64,000 bases of DNA, taken from positions 1,798,001-1,862,000 of the forward strand of contig JAPWGK010000003.1 in assembly GCA_029641185.1 (NCBI GenBank), in the 5' to 3' direction. The notes beneath the pieces are model-generated. The model ran no database searches, was not told where the DNA came from, and was given only the letters and a program-made list of their open reading frames with translations. Below, one piece after another: positions 47,110 to 57,448 of this stretch (the first letter of the stretch is position 1; each line of letters begins with the position of its first letter). Origin of the DNA: Pseudofabraea citricarpa. Taxonomy: Eukaryota; Ascomycota; Leotiomycetes; Helotiales; Dermateaceae. The position numbers and the translations under genes are program-made.

Positions 47110-48242
47110 CTAAGATAAGTGAGGAATAAACCCGCTCCATTCAACTGTAGCAAATGCGCTCGATGGCAACGAACGTAACTGAATCATATCCAAGACGAGT
47201 ATTAAAGCACGCGAGCAACAGTAAAAGAAGCCTACCAGATACATAGGCAGTGTTGCAGTTAGAGGCACGTCCAGTGACGGATCCTTTAGGATAGAGTTGT
47301 TCCTCATACCCGCCGCAATAGCCGAGAGCTTCAAGCGAGCCTTCGATGGATTTTTGGGTGGTGTTCGGAACCCGGCGAGCGGTGCTGGCTCGTCCTCTGC
47401 AAATTTCGACTCATTCTCGGACGATTGCTGCGACGAAATCTCGAGGTCGTCAGGCTCAAGACTTGGGCCTGTTTGCGTTTGAAAGTATCGCTGAAGCGCC
47501 GGGCGGACTACGTACGCAAAGGCGGTGACGACAAAGTAGAGAAGAATCGTGGCCATCATGGACAAGCTGGATATCCTCCACAGGATCTGTTCGGCATAAG
47601 TTGGGAAGGGGTTGTTCCGGGAGGCGATGAAAATAGCCGAGTATGCCATAGAGATGATAATAACAGCCGGCAGCGGGCCTCGTGCCTTGACATTGTGCCA
47701 AATGGTGTTTTCAAGTCGGTCGTGCGGTAGGGCTCTCGGTGCAAAGATGATATGCATTTTTCGAAGGATGTTGATCCAGTGCGTCCAATACAGAGACCAA
47801 TGCCATTCATCCCTACTTATAAAGTCCAGAGGTGTCCGGTGGTAGGGTCCTGCTGCTGCATCTCCACCATCTATCAAGATTTTCGCCATGGTAGTTCCCG
47901 TAATCAGCGGTAGTGGTGCTGCAACATCCGCACCCTTATACCACCAGCAATATGTTGTGCCGAAACTGCACAGAATAAAAGCTGCCGTTGTGAACTCCAT
48001 CCCCGTTATGATCAAGCCTTGTGCGGCTCGAGCAAGCATTGTGACACTGTCGTGATAAGGCAAGTCCATACAATATCAATCGTCCCTCGACCAGCAGGGG
48101 ATGGCGTCCATCCTTGGGTGATATCCTCTAGAGAAGCATTGGAAGGTGGCGATCTTGAGATAGTATTCGAGATAGGAAGAGCGTGAAATCCCCGTACTTT
48201 AAATGATAAGACGACAATCAATATTTTGGCGTAAGCTACCAT
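47110..48242 (-). pseudogene. Multi-pass membrane protein, internally deleted copy
   Basis: A paralogue of the intact gene at 34120-35547, in opposite orientation. The N-terminal frame (from 48242) gives a signal-like start MVAYAKILIVVLSFKV and then GWTPSPAGRGTIDIVWTCL, matching the first helix of the intact copy. Near 48052 the similarity jumps by about 120 codons to the part matching SKQDTVAKIV, now in a different reading frame (DSVTMLARAAQGLIITGMEF). From there the frame stays open to VEWSGFIPHLS-stop at 47110. No canonical intron that I can find joins the two frames. This is best read as an internal deletion with frameshift. The C-terminal piece has its own in-frame Met and could in principle still be made. 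Confidence 0.75.
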
Positions 48243-49053
48243 AATGCATAGCCGAACAAACACACAACATTCTTCAGGCCTTGGAGGATGAGGTATATCA
48301 ACCACCTCCTATATGCTAGATCCAACAGCACAGTTTAATACTTAATAGCTGCTGCGTTTCACTCGGATTAAGACCTGACTCCGTTGGCCCCAGAGCGGGC
48401 TACTGGCCATACAAACTATCCATCTTATCGCCCAATACGTGTAGCATTACTGTGCGGAAGGTTGCATGGCGAAAGATGGATCAGGTATCCATCTAATAGC
48501 CGCCTGCGCTGGCTAGCGACGGGAAGCTCAATAATCCCTGTTTAGCCACTAGAGAATAAAAAGTCTGCTACTGTTCGATTCAATTTGATATAAATAAAAT
48601 AAAACTCAAGAACGTGAGAAATAAGAGCAAGTTTCTTAGTATTCTTCTCGTATAAAATCGTAGCATCTGGAAGGTTCAGAGGTAGAGAAGTTGTACTGTT
48701 CAATGCCAGAAACCTGAAAGCACGTCAGGCACTTCCCGGCGCTAAAAGTCGCGTTTGGCCAATCCGACCCCCTGGCCTCTGCGCTGCGACCCGAACTCAC
48801 AATTATTCTTAGCTTGCTGGGTTCACAGCTTCAACATCCAACGGTTGACTGCAGGCGGCTGAACATGAGCCTCGCCCTCGCCTCCCTCGTCTCCCTCAGC
48901 CCCTCCAGCCCTCCCTCAGCCCACGACCATTGATACTGCTCTCATCAGTCGCAGAAGTCCTCTCACCTTTGACACTGACACTTTGGTGCGCCCTCAAGCC
49001 TCGAGTCGTTCGCGCAATCGAAAGTTCCAACCCAGAGACGAACTCTTTGCACC
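48243..49053. other. Intergenic region with C-rich leader
   Basis: 811 bp. From about 48870 to 48921 there is an imperfect CCTCCCTC/CTCAGCC pyrimidine-rich repeat, followed by a pyrimidine-rich stretch up to the methyltransferase ATG, as in fungal 5' leaders. No gene. Confidence 0.5.
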
Positions 49054-49965
49054 ATGCCTTCCTCTTCTTCCGAGGAAGAACCTCTCGTCAGCAATCGATC
49101 TCTCCAAGGCTATTATGCGTCGCTCGAGTCGAGAATTGGGTACAGACTCGTGTTGGGGGGAACACGTCACTTTGGCTTCTATACTCCCGGCGCATATTGG
49201 CCATTTCCAATCGGCAAAGCTCTCAGGGTGATGGAGGACCATCTCATTGGAACACTGGCGTTAGAGAAGGGGTCGAAAGTGCTGGATGCCGGATGTGGCG
49301 TGGGACATGTTGCTATCCACTTGGCTGAGGCGGGCTACCGTGTCCATGCCATTGATATTACCGACCATCATGTTGTGAAGGCACGATCTAATATCAAGGC
49401 AAAGGGATTGGAAGGGAAGGTCGCCGCTACCAAGGGTGATTACCATCGTCTTAATGACTTTGCAGATGGCAGCTTCGATGGTGCATATACGATGGAAACT
49501 TTCGTTCATGCTACTGAACCCGAAGTTGCAGCTGCAGAGTTCTTTCGCGTCATTCGACCCGGAGGTTCCCTTGCCATGTATGAATATGATCATGTCGATT
49601 TCAGCTCCCAATCCGAAGAAGTCCGCAATTCATGGACGACTATCAACAAACATGCCGCAATGCCAGCGAACGATCGGTTTGAGCAAGGAGTTTTGGAGTC
49701 TATTCTCGAGGAGGCTGGGTTCGAAGATGTCGTCGTGAAGGATCTCTCAGATAATGTTCTTCCAATGCTAAGACTGTTCTATCTTCTGGCATTCCTCCCA
49801 TACCTTATTGTTTCATTTCTCGGACTCAAGGCTACCTTCATAAACACAGTGGCTGGCTATGAAGGGTATATTTACAGAGATGCGGTCCGATATATCGCGG
49901 TATCTGCAAGGAAACCTGTGGCTGCAGGTGAGGTTAAGTCGAGCGAAAGGAAGAAGGTCCGGTAA
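49054..49965 (+). CDS. SAM-dependent methyltransferase with C-terminal membrane segment
   Basis: A single-exon, 303-residue class I methyltransferase. Motif I is KVLDAGCGVGHVAIHLA (from about residue 74), followed by VHAIDITDHHVVKA (motif post-I), FDGAYTMETFVHAT (motif II area) and FFRVIRPGGSLAMYEYDH (motif III). This layout is like sterol C24/small-molecule C- or O-methyltransferases of the UbiE/ERG6-like group. The C-terminal part has a hydrophobic stretch (LRLFYLLAFLPYLIVSFLGL) that may tie it to a membrane, hinting at a lipophilic substrate. It is 0.8 kb from the deleted membrane-protein gene; whether it belongs to the gene block to the left is unknown. Confidence 0.88.
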   Translation: MPSSSSEEEPLVSNRSLQGYYASLESRIGYRLVLGGTRHFGFYTPGAYWPFPIGKALRVMEDHLIGTLALEKGSKVLDAGCGVGHVAIHLAEAGYRVHAIDITDHHVVKARSNIKAKGLEGKVAATKGDYHRLNDFADGSFDGAYTMETFVHATEPEVAAAEFFRVIRPGGSLAMYEYDHVDFSSQSEEVRNSWTTINKHAAMPANDRFEQGVLESILEEAGFEDVVVKDLSDNVLPMLRLFYLLAFLPYLIVSFLGLKATFINTVAGYEGYIYRDAVRYIAVSARKPVAAGEVKSSERKKVR

Positions 49966-50396
49966 AATGACTGCAGATATGTATTTAAGGCAACTGGTGC
50001 TCGTCAAAATCCAAGCTAAAAACCAGTATCTTCTTCCCTATCTCAAGAATCTTGGGCATTTACTGTGATTATCTCGATTGAGGCCTCTGTTGTTGATCTT
50101 CAACTTTCATATGATTTCTCTGCGCTTATGGATTCTTAGCCGCTACGAAAGCAAGCGAGAAGAGCTTTCTCAATGTGTCAAATCCAGATATTAGGCTATA
50201 GCAAGTTAGTTAGCCCTGCGAAGATTGAGCTCTTCCAACTACGTTGATTACCAAGAACGAGCAACTGCGGCAAGTGGGTATAGTCGCTCTCACACCCACG
50301 ATCAGTAAGTCGAATTTACCCAGCCAGCCAGAATGCCAGGTCGGCAAAGATCTAGGTGGCATGCTAAGTAGACGGATTTGACATATTTGATGTGTT
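49966..50396. other. Intergenic 3' region
   Basis: 431 bp between the methyltransferase stop and the end of the decayed ankyrin gene. No features seen. Confidence 0.45.
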
Positions 50397-51973
50397 CTAA
50401 AAATCAAATATGTAGCCACACAGGATGTTTTTACTCTCCCCTTCTTCAAGTAACTCAGAAAGTTCCTGGAAGGTTAAATGCTGGAGGGCGTCGTGGAAGA
50501 TATCGTCTGAGCTCATCGAGCTAGGACTTGGATTTGTTGTGGGTATTCGAACGGTCTCCAACAGATTCCGAAAAGCTACAAGCCATTCACTACCAGTTGA
50601 TATTTTCTCGTTGATCAATTTCTCCATGTCAAGACGCCCCTCGGCTACATCTATGGCTGTCAACCCAGTAGCTGTCTTGACACTCAAGCCGTCCAACGAG
50701 GTCTGGGTGAGGATTCGAAGTGTCTGTATGTCCGCGACTTCTGCGGCCCAATGAAGAACTGTTTTCTGAGAGGTGTCACACACAGAGTGAACAACATGAA
50801 TATCAGACTCCAATAATACTTTCAGCGCGGCATGGCTATTATGGCGGATACCCTGCATGAAAGGATTCATGCCAAAGTGATCAATCGCATTGACATCAAC
50901 GTGATGGTCAAGCAAGATCTGTACCGCATTTAGGTCAATGAATTTTATAGCCTCCATTAATGCACTGGAGCCTTGAAAATCAATAGCATTGACGTCAGCG
51001 CCGGCTGCAAGGGGTTTTGTAATAAACGGTAATGGGTGTGGATTGAATAAGGAGCTTATCAAGGCTGTCTGGTTCACAAGATCCAGTCAGCGCCGGGAAG
51101 CCTGCATAGCCAGCAAATAGTTGGCCTATGACTGTCTGCAGTAATTGAGGGGTATGGAGACAAGTGTGCTCGTGGCAACAGCAGAGACACCATAGATTGC
51201 ATCTACGTCTGTGGAGAAAGCGCATGCGAAGTGCACTAAATCGGGCATTCTCAAAGAGCTCACAACAAGAATCACTATACCTTCGTCCTTGGCCTTCGTT
51301 AGTCTAAATAGGGGGCCCAATATCTTTTTGGGGAAATTGCACTTCTTCTTCCCTTTTTGTACCATCTTCGCATCTTTTGTTGACTTTCGAGACTTTGACG
51401 CAGTGTTTCAGTGTGTCTATCTACCAGTTAAGAAAAATGATCATGGCCCTCGACAGTGAGTGATTGCATTTCTTGGGGCTAAGTTTCGATGCGAAAAGAG
51501 GATTTGCTAGCAGAGGGCAGATATCAAAAACAAAATTAGTTGGCATGTGAGAACCACCCACGAAGATATAATCCCAAGAGCAGCAATGACATCAATCCGA
51601 GCAGCTCTCAGGTCTTTTTGGGCTTTACTGATATTGTCCTGCTCCCATAGCCATACCAGGTCATCCACCAGTCCAGAACGTGTAGTCAGCCGGTTTTTGA
51701 CATTCTCTAGATCCTGCAAAAGATCCCACACAAGCTGGAAACTTGATAAGAAGTTCCCTTGGAGATCTGTAGCCGGTCATCACGAGTCTTATGCTCTGCG
51801 AGGAGGACTTCTGCTTCTGACAGAAGCAGACGAATGTCCGAAAGTTCATTGTTCAGAGCAAAGATCGAGGCTGGAGCTCCGCGCAATGATGCCAGCTTGT
51901 TGATTCCGATAGCAACCTTGTTACCTGCACCTATCAAAGCGATTAGACTGGCAGTGATAGATAATGGATCCAT
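50397..51973 (-). pseudogene. Decayed ankyrin-repeat protein gene (STAND/NLR-like N-terminus)
   Basis: Minus-strand pieces of one fungal ankyrin-type gene lie in order but in different frames. The start at 51973 (MDPLSITASLIALIGAGNKV, then ASLRGAP, ALNNELSDIRLLLSEAE) matches the helical N-terminal domain common in fungal NACHT/ankyrin proteins. Near 51770 the frame changes to QLVWDLLQDLENVKNRL. A Cys-rich segment (RRRCNLWCLCCCHEHTC, then LQTVIGQLFAGYAGFP) follows at about 51225-51040. Another frame carries three to four ankyrin repeats (AAGADVNAIDFQGSSALMEA, then TVLHWAAEVADIQTLRIL), ending at 50397. A canonical intron could bridge the first break but would remove conserved residues, so decay is more likely than splicing. 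Confidence 0.6.
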
Positions 51974-52960
51974 AGATACAGGGTACTTCATGACAGGTCG
52001 CAAGAAATGGTGATGTAGAGTAAATCTAGCGTTGTCTCTTCAGCTGGCCGCAGACTGCAAAGTTGCTCATTGATTTGTAGCCGCCTTCGAGACCAGTACG
52101 CACCCGCAGATCACATGGGCGATATGGTGGGCCGACCAGAAACTCCACACATGCTTGAGAAGGCAACGATTCTACTACAATATTGTAGGCCGGGTACTAG
52201 AAAGCTCAGCTTGATTTTCTTATCCCGTGTTGTTCGATCGAATACGTACCCGTACCTGTGGATTTTAAATGGTTTCTAAGTGTAGTTGAAGATGCAGGTG
52301 CATGATAACGGTACAGTAGGTTCGATTAATCGATCAAGGCGCTAGACTAACCTTCTTCGGGCATAGCTTTCAAGTCGACAGTTACCTGCTTGCTTCTCTC
52401 TCGTTTTCAAACTCTGAGTTTGTCTCGCCGACGCCCAAGAGTCATGATGGCTCGAATTGCGTGCGAACCACTACTAGGCCAGACTACTGTTGTACATGGT
52501 GAATCAGTATGTTGGGAGGTCTTGTTCTGATACTCACCTGCTTACTGCATACTAGGTCGTCGTCACAGTGGTATTATTATGCGATGAACCGGACAAAGCA
52601 TGGGAGGTTGTGCTCTGGCATAATGCAACAGCACTTCGGGAATGGACTCAAAGCGATCTCAAAAAGAGCGGAGCTGAAGTTCAAAACGCATGCCTCGTTT
52701 GCGCCTTCCAGATCATTTACTAATGCAATCAAGCTACAAGACTCCTCCAGATCCAGTAACGCAACCATATATTCAGGGTCGTTAGAATGATTTTCAGCGG
52801 CAGACAACATCGCCTGTTTCACCGTCAGGTACAGAATCCCTAGGCAGAAATGGCAATGAACCAATGAGCAGACAAGCACTGAGGACGCCGAAGTAGTCTT
52901 TTTCAGGATAGAAAGACTCCCAACTCAATCTCCAACTTCCTTCGTGAATCAGATTCCTCC
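51974..52960. other. Intergenic region between two decayed genes
   Basis: About 1 kb between the start of the ankyrin relic and the first GH36-like sequence. A minus-strand frame at 52577-52879 is even in composition but without family features. The missing N-terminal part of the GH36 relic should lie here, but I could not recognise it. Confidence 0.4.
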
Positions 52961-52963
52961 TTA

Positions 52964-55193
52964 TTGGTAGTTGATTATGAAGCAAGTGCTTTTGATTTGG
53001 AGAGATCGCTAGGCACGCGCGCTTGGGCTATTTCAATCCCCACCCCAGCCGCAACGGAGCAGTCAGCTTTCTCTTGCGTGAATCTTGGCTCACCGGTAAA
53101 TATACTGCGATGTTTTTGCTTAGCACGAGAATTGCGCCCATGGCTTTGTCCGAGGCAAGGCCGTGACAAATTTTCTCCCGCAGAGGACTCAGTTCTGGTG
53201 TCTTTCTTACTTCGAGATGGCCTACACCTCGTTCTCTTGGCTCTCGGTTTGAAAGATGTTTTAAATGTCTTTGGGCCAGATCATGATGGTAGCATCATTG
53301 CGGTTACCAGGAATGTGCGGCCTGCTGCTGGTGAAGCGCATGTTTTAGTCGCTCTTGGAAAAACATTCGAAGATACGAACAGAACAATAATAAGCCATGC
53401 AAATAAAATAATAGCGGAGGAACTGGGAGAAATCACAGACGAAGTCAAATCTTCAGTAAACAACATTTCAACGGACTCATTGGAACATTGGTATGATAGT
53501 TTTGCATACTACACATGGAATGACCTTGGCCAGAAGCTTAGCGACGAGAAAATTTATCATGCGCTAGATATCATGTCTAAAGCTTGCATTCATTTCTCGA
53601 CCATGATAATTGATGAAAATTGGCAATCGATTGATGAAAATGGAGCCAATAACTTTCATCGTCGCTGGAATAGGTTTGAAGCAGATAGTAAAGCCTTTCC
53701 TCATGGCCTCAAGCATACGATTTCAACAGTTCGGGAGCGGTATCCGTTTATAAAACACATTGCCGTATGGCACGGTATTATGGGATATTGGAATGGCATT
53801 TCTCCTGAGGGGGAATTAGCAAAATGTTACAAGACGAGGACACTAAAGAAGCAAGATAATGGGTTCTTCGGCGGGGGATCTCTACTAGTTGTTGATGCTG
53901 ATGAAGCTCAATCGATGTATAATGATTTCTACCACTGCGTACGAAACAGGAATTCCGTGGTGTCATTTAAGCCAACTGATATTTCTGTAGATTTCTGGTG
54001 GATTACGGCGTTGACTCCGTGAAAACAGATACCCAGTTTCTCCTGGACCAACTTGAGGATGCTCTTGACCGTGCCCAGTTCATATCGGCATATCAAGATG
54101 CCTGGATGAAGGCCTCTCTTCGCCACTTCTCTTCGAAAGCCATCTCTTGCATGCCTCAAACACCGCAGACTATTTTCCGCTCTCAACTTCTCGCCTCGCT
54201 GCCCAAGTTGATGGTTCGAAACTCTGAAGACTTTTTCCCTGATGAACCTTCCAGTCATCCATGGCACGTCTTCTGCAATGCGCACACCAATATCTTAACA
54301 CAGCATTTGAACGTTTTGCCCGATTGGGATATGTTCTAAACAAGTCATGAATACTCAGCTTTTCATGCCGCCGCTAGATGCATCAGTGGTGGCCCAATTT
54401 ATTTCACCAATAAACCTGGCGAGCATGACTTAAATTTGATCAAACAGATGACGGCGAAAAATAAGGAGACAATCATCCTAAGACCAATGGTGGGAAAGAC
54501 AACATATCCATACGCTAGTAACAAGGAAAAGAGATTGCTCAGAATCGACACGTCGACTATCGATACAAACATGCCTTTGCTGGGCATCTTCAATATCAAC
54601 GACCAGCCGCCAATAGAGATTATAAAACTCGAATATTTTCCAAATATTTCACCGACTAGGACCTATATTATCCGCGCTCATACTTCGGGCAGAATGATTG
54701 AGCAAACATATTTACAAGGTTCCAGTAGCGCACCGCTGCTATTGAGTTTGGGAACCAAAGGATATGAAATACTTACAGCCTATCCACTTTACACAATACC
54801 ACATCCAGTGAGAAAGACCACCTTGAATCTTGCCGTGTTAAGCCTTTTGGACAAGATGACAGGTGCAGCAGCGGTATTGAGCTCAACGGTTTTCCAGCAA
54901 GGAGACGGAGTGCTTGTCCAGGTTGTACTGAAAGCAATTGGTTTACTTGGTCCGTAGCACACACCCAAAAAGCATCCGAAGCAAACTAATTTTTCACAGG
55001 TATTTACGTATCTTCTGTTGTTGGCGATGTGAAAATCTCAGATACCACAATGTGTAGCGAGCCAATCCCCTCGAATGCCACGCAATTTGTTTCTGACGAG
55101 AACTTATTCAAAGTCGATATGGAGGTTGCGTGGGAAGCGATATGTAAGGTGCAGAAAGGAAAGGAAATTTCTTTCCAAATGCTGATACATTGA
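52964..55193 (+). pseudogene. Raffinose synthase/Sip1-like GH36 relic
   Basis: Sequence similar to fungal raffinose synthase or alkaline alpha-galactosidase (GH36). Recognisable blocks are RPWLCPRQGRDKFS, LRDGLHLVLLAL, WYDSFAYYTWNDLGQKL, IIDENWQSID, HIAVWHGIMGYWNGISPEG, VDSVKTDTQFLLDQL (catalytic Asp region), VRNSEDFFPD, FCNAHTNILTQHLNVLPDWD and CISGGPIYFTNKPGEHD. The coding sense is broken twice. Around 53939-53990 a GT-AG pair exists, but splicing it leaves the frame one base off. At 54337-54339 a TAA stands where the family has Gln right after DWDMF. The usual N-terminal 100 or so residues are not recognisable. A last exon after an intron ending near 55000 reaches the TGA at 55191-55193. 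Confidence 0.8.
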
Positions 55194-55739
55194 CATGATA
55201 TATATAATAGTCAATTTATCGCCTTGTCTTGGAAGGAAATGCTTCACAAAGTATGTTGCCAAATTGAAGAAGTCATCCTCAACCTGTTCACAACTTCGCA
55301 CATGACCAGTGCTCGCTTCTGCTCAGGGGCTCACCTTCGGTTCGGCCCCACCCTCAGGGACGCGCGCCAGCCACGCAAGACTCTGCTCCTGCTCCTTTCC
55401 CTCTCCACACTCCTGTATGGGTACCAAGATAGATTTGAAAACACTCATCGGTGATTGGCTAAACCATTACCGATTTTTTATTTGAGTCCCTGGGATACTT
55501 CTTCCGGGGGTAACATCCGAATGCCAAGCAAGGTGGGTTCTATAATCTATGAATACAATGAGCACTTCTTCGCAGGAAACAATCATTAATGACATCCACA
55601 CGGTGGCAATGTGCCATGGGTAAGTTCAATATAAGTAGGCCAGGTTTGCCTGGATAATTATGGTTCAACGAGCTCTTCCTCCTCGTTTCTCTAGTTCATT
55701 CCTTCTTTTGCTTTTAGCCACATTCTTTTATCACTGAAA
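55194..55739. other. Intergenic region, dioxygenase promoter
   Basis: 546 bp. A TATAAG box near 55629 is about 110 bp upstream of the dioxygenase ATG, followed by a pyrimidine-rich leader. No gene seen. Confidence 0.5.
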
Positions 55740-56886
55740 ATGGTCGCATTTAAGGCTTTAGCCGCCGCTATGGCAATCATCCCCTTGGCCCTCGCTCACC
55801 CAGGCGAGAACGTTGAGGCTATTAAGCGAGAGATGGCCATGCGAAATACTCAGCATGCCGCTGCCACAAGGTCATTATCCCAATGCCAAGACACACCACA
55901 AGCCTTAGCCTTAAGGGAACGGAGTGCTGCTCGCCGAGCAGCCAAAGTCACTGAGCTTCGCACAAAGCGTGGACTTACTTCCAGTACGTCAGCCGATATA
56001 CAATACAAATCGCATGTGCTAACTCTTCACTCTAGAGCCTCTAAGTCATCAAAAGAGAGATCTCACCGCCTTAGAAAGCTGGACATTACAGAGCCACAAT
56101 GCTTCATCTCTAGGCTACACTCTCGATACCCCTGAGGCGACTTTGTTCGGCTCCAATAACACCTGTGCGCTTGTTCCCGAGACGACTATTGGGCCGTACT
56201 ATGTCACGGGAGAGTATATCCGATCAAATATTACCGAGGGACAGGCGGGCGTGCCCATGCATATTGAGATGCAATTTGTGGATATGAACACTTGTGCTCC
56301 AGTCCCTGAGCTTCTGGCAGACATATGGCATTGCAACAGCACTGGCGTATACTCTGGCATTGATACGAGCGAAGGCGAAGGCGGATTGAACTCGACTTTC
56401 CTGCGAGGCGTGCAAGCTTCCGACGACGAGGGCGCTGTTGCTTTCGATACACTCTTTCCTGGACACTACGATAGCCGTGTCACGCATCTCCACCTGGTCA
56501 TTCTGACCAACGCCACTATCCAGCCAAACAACACCGCAACCGGTGGAACGACTCTGCACGTCGGGCAATTGTATTTTGAAGATACTCTCGTGAAAGCCGT
56601 CGAGGCCACTAGCCCGTATGATACAAACACTATTGCTTACACGAGCTGGGAGGAGGACGGATGGATGCTGGAAGAGGCTACTACCGATTACGACCCCTTT
56701 GTAGAGTATGTGCAGCTCAGTGATGATCTGCAGGATGGCTTGCTGGCTTGGATCACGGTTGCGGTGGACTTGAGCAGCGATCACTCCACCAACCTGACTG
56801 CTGCTGCGCATTATTATAGCACAGGTGGTGTTGCTGTGAGTGGCAGCAGCAAGGGGCTTCCTCCTTCGAATCCCAATGCCTCATAA
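55740..56886 (+). CDS. Secreted intradiol ring-cleavage dioxygenase-like protein
   Basis: A 364-residue extracellular protein; exons 55740-55983 and 56036-56886. Residues 1-19 are a signal peptide (FKALAAAMAIIPLALA), followed by a prodomain-like basic stretch up to KRGLTS. The catalytic domain has TIGPYYVTGEYIRSNI (first Fe Tyr), LADIWHCNSTGVYSG, FDTLFPGHYDSRVTHLHLVI (second Tyr and the His pair) and TLHVGQLYFEDTL. These four Fe(III) ligands (two Tyr, two His) define intradiol dioxygenases, which open catechol rings. Secreted fungal members are linked to aromatic and lignin-derived substrates. Activity is inferred from intact ligands. Confidence 0.92.
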
Positions 56887-57448
56887 ATATATTTGCAGGG
56901 TTAGCCGAGCTTTCAAAAATGAATTAAGATTTTAAAGGATTTGAACTAGACAGTTTTCCGCGCGTCTAGTGACTATATATACCTTGTTATTTTGATGTTG
57001 AATTGTTTAAGCTTTTCGGGTTCTAAGCTTGTAAGCCACAGAAAGATCCAGGTACCAGGGCATCCTAATTTTGTGGATTCAGATAAGCGAGTTGTTTCTA
57101 TTTTGCATTAGATCGAAAATCAAGCCTTCCATCTCGCGAGTGCCAGCATAATAAATTGTAGAAAGCTTTGGTACCATGAAATTAATTAGCCGTATAATCT
57201 ATGTACGTTAAAGAGCCTTCAGCTAAGCTCAGTACTCTAATAGGAGCAACATGCAAGCCTATCGGGTGGCTTAGCCCTGTCCTATCAATTGTCACGATGA
57301 CGGTTGCAACGCTATAGTCTTACATGCATACGAAGAGCCCAGAAAGAAAACTCGTGCGCTTAAAAGCGCTTGATCCCAGGCTTTATCCACTGATATATAC
57401 TTATCTCTGAGCAGACAATGTTCTCCGGGTTTTGAATTTTCTGGTGCA
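56887..57448. other. Intergenic region
   Basis: 562 bp between the dioxygenase and the regulatory-like gene. AT-rich near 56890-57200. No features. Confidence 0.5.

Noticed and set aside
48012..48120. An intron that would rescue the deleted membrane-protein gene
   Set aside because: Candidate GT-AG pairs near the junction leave the frame wrong or give an intron of about 30 bp or less.
51770..51835. A 66-bp intron joining the first two frames of the ankyrin gene
   Set aside because: It would keep frame but remove the conserved LLLSEAEVLL segment, so a frameshift is the simpler reading. Not excluded.
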